From positions 258,870 to 322,869 of the forward strand of contig VWZF01000297.1 of assembly GCA_013396755.1 (NCBI GenBank): 64,000 nt of DNA. The letters are read 5' to 3'. A program made the position numbers and the translations under genes. The notes below the pieces were generated by a model that saw only the letters and a list, made by a program, of their open reading frames with translations, was not told the origin of the DNA and did no database searches. How positions within the stretch are numbered: position 1 is the stretch's first letter; the number at the start of each line of letters is the position of its first letter. This document shows positions 10,128 to 22,060 of the stretch, one piece after another. Source of the stretch: Sclerurus mexicanus (taxonomy: Eukaryota; Chordata; Aves; Passeriformes; Furnariidae).

Positions 10128-13100
10128 CTTCACCTAAGTATAGAAGGAGGCTTTCTTCTAAAGTTCTTTAGCAGAGTAGATATGGGTCAGGCAGGATCCC
10201 ATCTATGTGGTCGTTCTTGTAATGTCCCTGGCATCAGGTCTCACCATGTGCAGACCTGGCCCTACCATGTAAACCAGCAACCTCTTTGCTGAGAACCTGA
10301 GAATACTCTCCAAGTCACCTTTCACATGGGTAACCACGTTGTGTGGAACTGTTTTGAACTTCTCTTGCTAAAACCTCTGTTCTCCAGTCCCCTTTCTAAA
10401 TAGGATGCATCAGTTTCGTGATGACACCTCCTGTTACAGTGTGGCTTTCCTGTTTCCTGAGCTGTTTCTGTAAAGAGCAAGGAGATGCCAATCTTCTGAG
10501 CAAAGTCAGGCAGCTGTGACAATGAAGTAATGTCTCCTGTTTCGTCTTGGTTTTGTCTTGTGGCTGAAGGGCTGGCTTCTGAAGTTAGAAGAAGCCAAAG
10601 GCAGTTTGAAAGGACAGTAAAAAACGTTCAGAGCTATTAATACCAAGTTTGATATTTTACTACTCTGATGTATGATCCTTTCGGGACTTCAGTTGTGGCT
10701 CCGGAAGAATTTATCTCCCTTTGCAGCTGGATAAAACAAATGTTTCAGTGGTGATATCTTAATTTGGATGCAGCTGCATATCAGAGTGCTCAGTTGCTAC
10801 GGTTCACAGCCTGCCACAAAGGAAAATCGTGGGCATGCATCGTGGCATGGAAGGTTCCACTGCTCTGCCAGAGTGGCAGCCTCTTACAGCCAGGAATGAG
10901 TCAGCAAAGCCAGCAAGTAAGCACAGAATGGTGGACCTCCGCTTTGAGCCAAGTCTGATCGGTTTTTTGCTCTATTTTCTTGTTGATACACAGGCAGGTG
11001 TGGCAGCCAGCGTATGCTGCTGCAGAGAATATCTTTGTCACCATATAAAACTGAAGACCTGTCCTGCAAGGCACATTGCTACTGACCACAAAGACACAGG
11101 AACAATCACTCAGCTTTTTCTCCAGAACGGGAAGACATGACACAGTTGCCCACTAGCAAAGGGTGAGGGGAAAAGCTTTGAAGAAAGAACTAATGTGTTC
11201 ATTGAAATAGCCGAATACAAGAAATAATTCCATCTCAGAGACAGCTTTGAGATATACTGCATGCTATTTTATATCATCTACTGCAGGTCTGGTTGCGGGT
11301 GGGAGGGTTGTGAGGCAGTTTTCTGTGGCTGTGGGAGAGTTGTGCAGGAGCTCTCAGATAAAAAAAAAAAAAAACAAAACCAAAAATGTTGCCAAATATA
11401 ATTTTCACATTACTTATTACAGTAAACTCTCTGCAAATAGCTTTTCATTTATACACCAAGTCTGATTGCAAAATCATGCCTTCATTCCAAGGTTTTCTTC
11501 TAAAGAAAGTATATCACGTTGTGTTTTGGCTAAAGAATAAGTTTTATTTTTCAAAAAGTGAGCATCTTGACAAATACAGACTTTCTTGAAGTGGATTTAA
11601 TCAAAAGTTCTTTGTTCAGAGCATCTGAAAGGACTGTGATGACCATTCATTTTCCCTCTCTTTTTCCTTACTTTTATGAGTATCTACTGACTCTCAAAGG
11701 CACTCTCAGGAGAAGAAGAAATCTTGACTTTCATAATTTCTTTATGGTTGGCAGTGACTTTTTGCTTACTTCTCAGTTTTGCTCTCTTCTTAACTGAATC
11801 ATTGTCTTTAAAACAAGAAGGGGAAAACAGTGGCCAAAAGAGAACTGTCTTGCTTGCATGTGATGCACAGCACTCAAGAACAACAGACATTGCCAAAGCA
11901 CTCACTTAAGCAAAAGAGGGAGGAATTAAAATGCATATTTGTGATGATACGTGGAGTGAAATGAGTGTTTATGGAAATATTCCATTCACAAGACATGAAA
12001 TGGCACCTCTGAGAGTATTTCATCTGACTCATGGCTGAACTCTTGGCCACCATTGCCCTTGCACAAGATGATGGCACTCTGCCTGAGTGCTAACTGAGGG
12101 TGTTTTTCAAGGTGTATGAAAGGTAGTTTGTTGGAGGTAGCTTGTTGCTCGCTGTTGACTGGGCAGGAGAGCTGTGTGGGATCCTCACTGTCATGCCATG
12201 TGCTGGAGCCTTAACTGAGGTGAGGGATGCTGAGAAGGCTGGTGGTGGGTGCTAAGGGCCTCCTTATAGCTGCAGGCATTTCACAGCTCTCACCACAGGC
12301 AGCATCCCTCCATCTGTCAGAAACTTCAGTTTGAATGTGTTGCTCTGCCCTGCAAAACTCTGGATGTTTTAGCCCTTTTACATTGCCTGTCTTCACCCTC
12401 AAGTCACTAGAGGGCAATGTCTCTCTGAGGTACACACACCGATCCAGGATCTCGCTTGTTCTTAATATCAGCGTCTTGTTAGTTTATCATCGAGCTGAGG
12501 CAAATGAGCATGATTAATTTAATTCTAAATTCTGTCACCGAAAAGAAGAGAAGCAAAGACACCATAGGAGAGCTTTCTAATAAGTAGCAAGACTTGGGCA
12601 AAAAGTCTCTAAACTCCGAAAACCACTCAAAGAGCCAGAATATGGATTTATTTCTTTCTGCAGCTGATGATGGGCTTGCAGCAATTCCCAGCTGCCTTGG
12701 ACTGGGGAGAGCACCATCAGGGAAAGTGCAGGCAGGGTTCTGGGAAGAGGGAAACTTGCGGGAATAGCCACTCCCCTGCTCCATCAGGGTCTTGCCCTCT
12801 CCGTGGAGCAGGGCCATGACTCACATATATGCCTAACCCTCATGCTCCCCTGTCTCCCTCTTTTGATCTTTTTCTCCTTTCCCNCTCTGAAGAAATTTTC
12901 TGGTCTCGCTGTCTCTGGTGGGAATGGTCATTTCTTAGTGGACATCATCTCTCTTTTAGTTCATGGGACCCAGGTATACACAGAGGCCATTAAAGACCAT
13001 CTACTCACCCAGCAGTGAAGTTGGAGTACCTGGCAAACTGTGTTCCCAGTGGGAGCAGCCTGGCGTCTTGGAGGAAAACTGCAGCATGGACAGTAATAGA

Positions 13101-15269
13101 GAGCAGGCTAATTCTCCCTTCACACTAAATATTTTTCTTCTTACCATTTCTTGGATTTCTGGTTTTCAGGAGAACCATACTTTTTATTATTATACCCCAC
13201 CCCCAAGGACTCACCTGAGACAGTGACACAGCACCCAATCCTCAAATCATAGTAAGAGATCCCACTTGCCCTATCAGGCCAACTTTTGCTATTGCCATAA
13301 AGAGGCATGCGGTGCCCATGACTTCTTTGGGATCTGACTTCTCTGGCTGGAGTAATAAGCACATTTAAAAAGAAAATTAACCAACTCCAGGTAGCAAATA
13401 GGTTTTACCCTGTTCTGACCCAAGGCATTGCAGCACAAAGGACAACACTTTCATCGTGTTACAGGTATTTGTCAGTTCTACTCCAAGAAACATCTTCGGT
13501 CTGAAAGAAAGGACAGGATCAGAGCCTGGCTTTGAAAGCATCTCATGGATGGATGATAAGGAATGCAGAGATGCCACCAGAGATCAGGCCTGTGAAGAGT
13601 GCAGAATGTATTTTTCACAGGAAAGATTCCCTAATTTACCCTTAGCATCCTCACAAATAGAAATTGCAAGGAAATGCATCAAGGAAAGAAATAATCAGAT
13701 TGAAAGGCTTTATAATAATTAGAAAAAAGAATGGCATCTTCTCAGGCTCCCCTGGGCGATGGTAATTACCAGCTGCACAACTGTGCAACTTAGAGATTTC
13801 TGGACTAAAGAGCTAAATACCTTCTTGTTTCCATTCTTAGAGAAGCCACTCTTGGAATCAGGCAGCAACACATGCCAACAGCTCAGAGAAGCCTAAATTG
13901 AGCCTCCTTCAGCCTGGCAGGGCAACACTGCACGCAGAGGGGTCCAGAACCTGATCCCAAGCCGTGGTTCAGTTGCATCTGGCCTATCCCATATTTCCTG
14001 TTGCCTTGGAGGAGATGTGTGGTACCATTTCTTATCCAGCAACTCAAACAGCCAAACAAACCTCTTCTGCCACAACTGCAGGCAGCCTTACACCCATGTG
14101 CTTCTGCAGCAAAGGGCAGGTCATAGCCCCTTCTTGTGCCAATACTGTCACCAACACGGCTGGGGAACCTGAGGGTCACGGCTGCATGCACTGTAACTCA
14201 AGAAGGCTAGGTAATGCCTTCCAGGGAAGAAGTTGGGTTAATTCAGGAGAGCTTAAGAAAGTCCAGTTCCAAGCTAGTAATGAACCAAAGCAAACATTCA
14301 GCTGAGGGGAAATTTAAAAATATCCCTCATAAAAAATTGTTAAGGAAAGAACGTCTATGTTTCATTCCTGTGATCCCCTTTTAAAAGGGTGAGGACTTGC
14401 AGCTGGAAGGAATGTTATCAACCACTGAAACCATCTGCTGCTCTTTCTGTCCTTCTCCCTAAATTAACCAAGAACTGTTTCAAAGATAGTTAGATACTTT
14501 GCCCCTGGCTCCTCAGGCAGGCACTCTTTTGGACCCACATAGATCATTAGGAGCTTTTCTTTGAACTTTCAGCCTAAATGTGCTCACAGCCAGTGCTATC
14601 TGGTTTGTACCAATACAGATCAAGCCTCTGCTCTCTCTCCATAGGCTTTGCTGTCTGTGCAACCATCACAATGGCCATTATAAGCTCTCTTGGCTTTAGC
14701 TGAGCATGACTAGATATGCCAAACTCTATGGTCTCTTCTTCTCTGATAAAACCTCTGTTCCTGCACTGAGTGTAACTCAGCACAGATAGCCAGGGTGGTT
14801 TGCACCATTTCAGATGTGGTCTCATCAGTATCTTCTGCAATGGCATGTCACATCGATAGTACTAATCCATGCAGTATATCCCCTGTGCTGAAGAGGAATG
14901 AACACCCAAAGGTCAAGTGCCCTTAAAAAACAACTGCAACTTCAAAGGAGGAGTGAATATCATCAATGATTTGGCAAACAAGGTTAGGCTGGTTGAAAGG
15001 CTTGCCATCGTTAGGATGTCTTGGAAGTGAACCATATTCCCAAGGCTGTGGGCCAACAGATCCATCATCTCCATGAGACTTGAGCCCAGGCCAGAATCAA
15101 TGAGTCTGCTTCAGCCTGTTTCTCTCGGCCTTCACCAGTCAAGAGCCAGCTCTGGCTTATATTTCTCCCCACTTCTTCCCCTTGAGTTAGTGGCTGACAC
15201 CATCCCTCCTTTTAACACAAATGCAGCTTTTTATTACTAAGCTGAAGACTTTGGCTGTTTTCTAGCTGT
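10128..15269. other. intergenic, no gene recognised
   Basis: I see no coding exon, RNA gene or transposon here. Short open frames on both strands lack recognisable similarity, and none has a codon-usage or domain signal. A run of about 15 adenines followed by caaaacc lies at 11360-11374. One undetermined base (N) is at 12884, in a pyrimidine-rich tract. Confidence 0.6.
12884..12884. other. undetermined base (N)
   Basis: A single ambiguous base in cccnctctg. It lies in intergenic DNA and has no visible effect on any feature, but it shows that the assembly is draft or contains a heterozygous or unresolved position here. Confidence 0.98.
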
Positions 15270-15540
15270 GTCATTAAAATGCCATAGACTGGAGAGGTAA
15301 CAGATCAGTGACCAGAGCTAATAGCAGCAAAAAGGATTAAATGAACAATAGATCTTGAGCGTAATTTATGAATGCCATTAGCCACTGAGAGGGAATTACG
15401 TTATGGCTGCAGTTCTGAGGGGGAAGGGTGGGTCTTATCTAGGCAGGAAGAAAAGTGTCTGATTGCATTTGGATTAACAAACAGCTATATTAATTTGCCA
15501 TGTGATACATCTTGAGCTTTTATGTTTAGATCAGATGTAA
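15270..15540. promoter_or_regulatory. candidate conserved non-coding element
   Basis: This stretch has several homeodomain-like TAAT/ATTA cores (for example cgtaatttatgaatg, attaacaaac, tattaattt) and a GATA-type cttatct site. It has low CpG and no reading frame, a texture typical of vertebrate developmental enhancers. The judgement is from composition only, without any cross-species alignment, so it is tentative. Confidence 0.2.
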
Positions 15541-18500
15541 TAGCATCCGAACAAAGACAAACTGTGTTTTCCGTATCTTGTGTTCAGACCCCCCATGGCC
15601 AGCCAACGTTGTGGTCATATGTCACAGCTCCCAGTCACAAAGCATCTGCCACCCTGACTGGTAAAGCACAGTTCTCCATCAAAACTCTTGCAGAAAGGCA
15701 GGCTTTCTTCTCTTAGAGAAGAGACACAACATTAGTTGGATGAGTGTTTCCTTGTAGCCTGTGCCCCATATCCCAGGGTGGGACTGAGCAAGGAATGCCT
15801 TTGTTTGCAGTGTCTCCTCTGCCTTTCGTTTGATAGCCAGCACAGTATCTCATTAAACTGCTTAGCTTGGCAGCTGGGGCCATTTGTTATAGTGTGATAT
15901 GAAGGATCGTAATCAGATTAAACCTCAGGATCATATTGTGGAGCGAGAGATTAGACTGGAGAATAAAGAGAAAGTTTAATTTTGTGTGACAGTGTAGAGT
16001 TGCCTCTGCTTGGAGGGGTGACAGGGGTAGAAGGTGATTGTGGAGGCTCGAGCTGGGGTGAATTTGTTTCAATGTCATCCTGCTCAGTTTGGAGCAGAAG
16101 GGTTTTAGCACCCACTTTGAAACAGGGAATACTTTTGCAGCCACCAGCCCCTCATAGGGTTGGTTCTCTATGCTTTGCTTCCCAAATGAGGGCTTGAATA
16201 GAGAGCTTGCATGAGGGAGGAAAGCCCAAGGGGTGTAAATGATGGCAGAAGCCAAAGCTGCATGTGCACCAAAGCCAGGTACTTCTGGGCAGGGGGGATG
16301 GCTTTGGCACTAGTCACTTAATTATCATTATCTTTGTGCTGGAGACTGAGGTCCTTGACCTGAACGGCTATTTCCCAGTTCCTTCCCATACCGGTGCATT
16401 TAGCACAGCATCCTATGAGTCCTCCAGCAGTCTGGGAACAGCAGACACTCTCCAAAATTCAGCAGGAGCCCCACAGTGTGAATATACAACTAGGAGGTCT
16501 TCTCATGAGCCCCTCTGAGCTGATTTGGCTAGTATTAGAAGAAGAAATAAAAGTTGGCAGGTTGGGAAAGGCAGCATGCAGTTGGATTTCTGGCATCTGT
16601 GCCACCAGAGAGAAACGGGATCATAGGTCAGAGCAGCTTCGGTCTGTGTCCTGAGCCCATTTAACAGGCAGGTCTCATGGAAAGACCCCAGCTACCACCA
16701 ACTTCAGAATCAAACTCAGCCCTCTCCAGCTCTCTCCATGGGTATTATGTATGCACATAATTATGTGCACATTCCGTCATCACCAGTGAAAACAGTGTGA
16801 ACAGACAAATATACCCATTTTCAAAAATGGTGGCTAGGCTGAGTCCTATCTCAAATGAAATAAACAGCTGTCAAAAAAGTGGAGATAAAATTGACTCTAT
16901 AAATTTTTTAAAACTGTACCTAACACCATTTTAAGTTCTGTTCCCTCACTCTCTTTGTTACTTGTCCTGAAGATACACTTAATGAATAATATATTCTCAT
17001 TGGCTTGATCTTTTGCTCAGATATTGCACTCTCTTCCTTCTCTTTTGTCTGCTCTTCATTCCCTAGAGACTAAGTACTTTATGGCAGGAGCCTAACATAG
17101 AAAGATCTTCACTTTCATTGTGCTTCCTGAAACTTAACACGGTGCAAACCCTTAGCAAAACCTCAGAGTAGTGAAGGAGATCCTGATCTGAACAGGTGAA
17201 AAGATGTCAGAGCATTTCTAGCCATCCTAGACAACTCCTGGGGTGATGAGGAGGTACTTGGTGGGGAGCAGATGGGTGAGAAACTTACACCCCACTCCTC
17301 TGTGAGTGCTATAGCCATACAGATTGCTAATGACATTCCCTGCTTTAGGATGATGAAGTGACAGCACACGGGGGATGGCAGTGCCAGATGCTCAGTATAT
17401 GGCTTCAGGGGACTCACATCCAACATTAACAACCAAAAAAGGATGGCAGCAGACGGACTTCCCCTCCTGGAGCCTGACAGAGACTGCAAAAGGGCACTCA
17501 CACAGTGGGAACGTACATATTTAGCCATGACACTCTAACTTTGGAGCAGGATGGAGTGATTCTTGCTGCTTCCCCCAGGCCAGACATAGTCCTGGGCTGC
17601 TCTCAGGACCTCTGCACAGCATGTTGACTTTGGGCAAGCTCAAGGACCCATGAGGAGCCAGGGAAGCTGCTCTGGAGGCAGAACCTTTTGACAGTGCTTG
17701 GAGACTTTTCTGCTCAACTCACAGCTATGGCGGGAGTGGAGCAGGGGCAGAAATCCTTCTCTGGTTAGCCAAGCCCACCTTGGGTGTAGTGGTGGCCTGA
17801 GACAGTGCTGTACACAATGACAGGAGCTGCTCAGGAGCTCCTCAGGAGCTGCTTCCTCTCTGGCACCACGTGCTCCCAAGAGCATCCCTGATGATGAAAC
17901 AGACTGCTTTCAGCAACAGCACCTCAGGTCTTGATTAAGCTTTTAATAAGTGGTGATAATTACATGCAATATGAATGTGATATACATATATAATGTATGC
18001 ACAAATCTAGCCAGTCCAAGGCTGTATTTGCCTTCATCACTCTCTACAGGTACATGGGTAGCATGAATTTGGGGCAGAGCCCAAGCTCTCTCTGCCTGTG
18101 CACCCAGCTGGAACAGCAGGTGGCTGCCCCTGTACGCACAGAGCAAAATGAACTGCTGAGAGGAGACCGACCCCATCACATGTTGTTCTCCTGTTGAGTC
18201 ACTGCCCTGGCGATTTTGTCAGCTAAGGCAGCCTGTGCTCAGGTGCTATCCTTGTGTTAAAGGTTGCTAAAGGCAGTGATCCTGCTCAAGCCCCCAGAGA
18301 GGCCCCAGCCTTTATTATGCCTCTTGGAGCTGCTGCAATACAATAACTTATTTGGGAATGTTGTCAATTAAGTTCCTTCAGGCAGTGTGAGAGGTGGATC
18401 TGAGGCACAGTGGTGAGATGTCAGACCTGACAGACATGGATTTGGGACCTGTGACAAGGGAACACCTAAGCCATGGGTACCAAATCTCCAGCAAATTAAA

Positions 18501-19559
18501 ATGCTTCAAGAGCAGTTAACAAACAAACCTGAGCAAAGACCTAAGGTGATCCCTGCTCTTCCTGCTGTGTGTGCAACAGCCATGTGGCAAGCTAGACTGA
18601 CAGAGTTTGGGATGTGACAGGGGTCAGGATGTGAGGACAGCTGGGATGTGGAGGTGGCAGCAGCCTCATCAGGTAGACTGGGCAAACCCTTAATGTGATC
18701 CCAGCATGGAGAAGCTGTAGCAACTGGATTTTTTTATTTGCTAGAATTTAGTGAGAGCAGAGTTTTTCTAAGCAAAGTGAAGGACCACATCCCTGTTTGT
18801 GTTCCAGTACTTAACATTCCCCTTTTGCTTAGGAAACCACAGCAAAGGCTACTCTTGGTGTTTTAAAATTTAATCTCTTTCAATCTTCAGCCTACAACCA
18901 AAACAAGCAAACAGAAAGCAACACTTCAACAAATAGTCACTGTTTACATCCAAAATACATGTAATTTATTAAAAACATGCTAGCATCAAAACCAGTGTCT
19001 GCTCACTGAGCTCTGTGTAACACGTGGTTAGTGAACAACAGGGCACTGGGGGCTGTGTTTATCTAAACAGGAAACATCTCAGAAAACAAATAGAAATTTT
19101 GGCAATACTCAGGAGTTGTTGAAATATAGGCTAAGGCAGTCTAGGAGAGCCCTAATACACATTTCTGTTTTACCCCGGGTACTGCAGGCATAGCTTTTTG
19201 AGAGGCTGGTCAGGTATCCACAAACTTGCTGTGCTAAGCCTACACTGAAATTTCACACCAAATTCGAAGGTATGAACAGGTGCATCCCTTTCTCTATTCA
19301 CACAGAGAGACCGAGCTGGTCTGTGACCAACAATAAAGGAAAACCACAATATGTGTCTTTAGTGTTGGGGAAGAAGGTGCTGCCAAGGGTCCTGCTCTGT
19401 TTATTTATTTTACACCTGTGTGCCTGTATCTGCTGCAAGCAGCCCTCGGCTCCCCAAACCCTGCACCTAACAGTGCTTGTGCACGCTCTTCCTCTGGCCG
19501 CAGTGTTGCTGCAGGAAGATTGGGACGGAGGGGAAGCAGGATAACGGGAGAAACTTTCT
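15541..19559. other. intergenic, no gene recognised
   Basis: No gene, transposon or RNA was recognised. The stretch includes an AT-rich zone at about 16740-17060 with an 18-bp palindrome. A TA-rich tract lies at about 17950-18000. Confidence 0.6.
16752..16769. repeat. 18-bp perfect palindrome
   Basis: The sequence tgcacataattatgtgca equals its own reverse complement. Symmetry breaks at 16751 (a) against 16770 (c). The centre ATAATTAT contains two overlapping homeodomain-type cores. Such a site could bind a dimeric factor or be chance. About 50 bases further on is a small hairpin, ccatttt-ca-aaaatgg. Confidence 0.9.
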
Positions 19560-19560
19560 G

Positions 19561-19870
19561 GCACTGAAGCGGCTGTAATACCGGGTCAGTTTTTCTGCCA
19601 GAGGGGCACCGGGGAAGGCTGGGGACTCCCGCCGTGGGCAGGCTGAGGATGGATGCCCCGTGGGATGCGGAGGGAGCCTGAGACTTCCCCCCTGCCGGGG
19701 TGCTGGGGTTGCAGGAGCGCGGCGGCCGCTGGGGCGCAGTGCAGCCCCGCCGTCCGGGCGGCTCCGCGCACCTGCGAGCGGCCGCGGCACCTTCCCTCCC
19801 CGCGTTCCCCCGCTGGAGCCTGCAGAGGGGCCGAGGGCTGCTGGAAAACAGCAGTCCCGGCGCATATAGA
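19561..19870. promoter_or_regulatory. CpG island without an assigned gene
   Basis: I count about 29 CpG dinucleotides in 310 bases, in a strongly GC-rich segment flanked by CpG-poor DNA. It contains two gcggccgc octamers, at 19722-19729 and 19778-19785. A TATA-like catatag lies at the right edge (about 19863-19869). On the + strand a good splice donor (tcag|gtaatg) follows at 20122/20123, so a short non-coding first exon is possible. Open frames of 140-226 codons on both strands are expected from the scarcity of stops in GC-rich DNA and have no recognisable similarity. A promoter for a non-coding RNA, an alternative distal promoter, or an orphan CpG island acting as an enhancer are all compatible. 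Confidence 0.6.
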
Positions 19871-21765
19871 CCTCCTGCTTTCTCTCCAGAACCTGATGTG
19901 GGTAGCGTGGTCCTCTGCGAAGCCCCACTCGTGGGGAGTGGCAGGAGGAGCTGAGGCAGGTAGAGCTGATCCTCCATCCCGCTTTGAGCAAGGGGCTCCT
20001 GGATTCGGGTCAGCCCAGGACCAGAGCCATCCCTGCCAAGACAGTAGGTACATACCCTCCCTGGGCAGAAGTCAGAGGTGATCATTTCTGCACCCCTGGG
20101 CTGAGTTTGCTTTCACAGTCAGGTAATGCAAAGTGTTTCTTCAGGCAAGGGCACCTCCGCAAAAACCTTCCTAAAAAATTTCTCCTGCATTTTAAATTCA
20201 TCCAAAGGTGCACAGGTTTGGAGGGTTTTTTTCCCACCTGCTCTGATACAAGCCTAGATTTTCCTCTGTATTAGCTGCGCCAGCATGACCAAGCAGGCTC
20301 TCCCTGGGTAGCAAATGTGCCCATTGCCCTGTGCCTGCCCCATGCACCTCCTTGGCACCAGCCCGGGCCAAGAACATCATGTACCTGCTGGTGGGCGGTG
20401 CATGTCAGCAACTCTGCTGCACTGTTATGTTCCTCAAGCCAACACCAAAAGGTGCCCATTTTCTTTTTTTTTTTTTTTTTTTTGCCTTTTAAATGAGTGT
20501 AGTAGATTTATTGGGCAATGGAAACTTTCCATTCCAAATGACTCGAGTTACACTGGAAACTGAAACATTTAAATATTTCTCAGCAGCCTTTTACACAGCT
20601 CCCTCATGTTCTTCCTTTCTGTGAGAGCTTTTAAACCCACATATGAGCTGGGAGGACCACTCATTGCCCCCACTTCCCCAGCCCACAGTGCAGACCACCA
20701 CATTGCTGAGCACAGCAGCCTCTGTTGCTGGAAGTGAGGTGTCCTCAGCCAGCATGGAGTCCAGATGCATCCAGGCAATTTGGATGCAACCTCTAGTCCT
20801 AAAGCCAGACTCACGGCATGCGATGGCTGCGTGTGCGTCCTTAACAGCACTGGCAGTCAGGTCCACCGGGTCCAAATTCCTTCCCACTCGCCCAGATACC
20901 AGCTCAGGAAGGCAGCTGGTGCTGTGCCAGCCGGAAGGAAAGTCCACACAACAAGGGTAGCTGGCGTGGGGGGGAGGGGGGCTCTTGCATTACTTAGCAT
21001 AGTGCTTCTACCCTCCTGCTCTGATTTGGGGCACCTCTTGGATCCCTGATCACAGGTATTAGTTCAACAAAGTTGGAATGATGCTGTGTGAAAACTGTAG
21101 GCAGTACCTTGTATCTGTTTTGAGCTTCATCCAGCTCAGAAAACTCCATTTATAGACAAGCTATTTCAGAGTAGGGGAGAAGCACTCACTCCTTACTCCA
21201 CACTCTTTACATGGTGTTACTTAGGCAGAGTAATTATCATGCAAATATTACTTGCATCCAAATTAATTGCTGAGCCAGGCCATGCCCTGTGTCAGCAAGC
21301 CAGCCCTATGCTGGGTGACTTTTGAAGGCAGCACTTCTTGGGACAGTCAGCCAGGGCACAAAGAGCAGTGGGATGTTGGTGTGACTCCCTGCTGGCATTC
21401 AGTGCAGATTGGCTTAGTGCTAGGGGCGGCACCTGGGCTGCTGCTTTCCTCTCCTGTGCTCCATCAGCAATCCTCATCCCTGCCACCAGCCCCAAAACCT
21501 GCAGCAGCCCTTGGGTGCAGCTGAAAAGAGGTGACCCTGGCAGGGATACCTCTCCTCCTGCACACCTTTGCAGCAAAGCAGCCAGCCCTGCCTGGTGTGT
21601 AAGGTGATGGGGTGTGGAAAATAGGATGTCAGGGGGAACTTGGCCATTACAGGTATCTCCCAGTCAAAGGAGTAAAAAGCATGTTCACCTGCTGTGTGTG
21701 GAACCTCTTGTGAGCATGATGGTGTGCCCTGATACACATATCTCCTGTCCCATGAGATAGATTTA
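19871..21765. other. intergenic, no gene recognised
   Basis: No coding exon was recognised. The stretch has moderately GC-rich DNA next to the CpG island and a run of 20 thymines at 20464-20483. A donor-like site lies at 20123. Confidence 0.55.
20464..20483. repeat. poly(T) run, 20 bases
   Basis: An uninterrupted T20 homopolymer. On the opposite strand it reads as poly(A). No retrocopy was recognised next to it, so it is treated as a simple repeat. Confidence 0.9.
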
Positions 21766-22060
21766 CAGTAGCTAAAAGAGACCTACAGGAAAGCTGAAGA
21801 GGGCATGTAGTCACTGTACAAGGAGGAATGGTTTCAAACAGGGTAGGTTTAGATTAGATATTAGAAAGAAAGTGGTGAGGCACTGGAACAGGTTGCCCTG
21901 AGAATCTGGGGATGCCCCATCCCTGGCAGTGTTCAAGGCCTGGCTGGACAGGGCTTTGAACAACCTGGACTAGTGGAAGGTGTCTCTCTCCATGGCAGAT
22001 GAGTTGGAACTGATTGATCTTTAAGGTCCCTTCCAACCCAAACCATTCTATGATTCTATG
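21766..22060 (+). mobile_element. CR1 LINE 3' end, 5'-truncated
   Basis: The stretch begins within the typical acctacaggaaagctg segment. It continues through ggtttagattagatatta and ggtgaggcactggaacaggt, and ends with ttccaacccaaaccattc followed by two attctatg octamers. This is the standard 3' end of avian CR1 elements. The copy is non-coding, with an internal deletion relative to the 50-kb copy (the aagaaattattcactatgag part is largely missing). It inserted in the + orientation. Confidence 0.9.

Noticed and set aside
19405..20085. 226-codon frame on the - strand across the CpG island, with other long frames overlapping
   Set aside because: Long frames in several overlapping readings are expected in GC-rich DNA. 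No domain and no coherent exon structure was seen.
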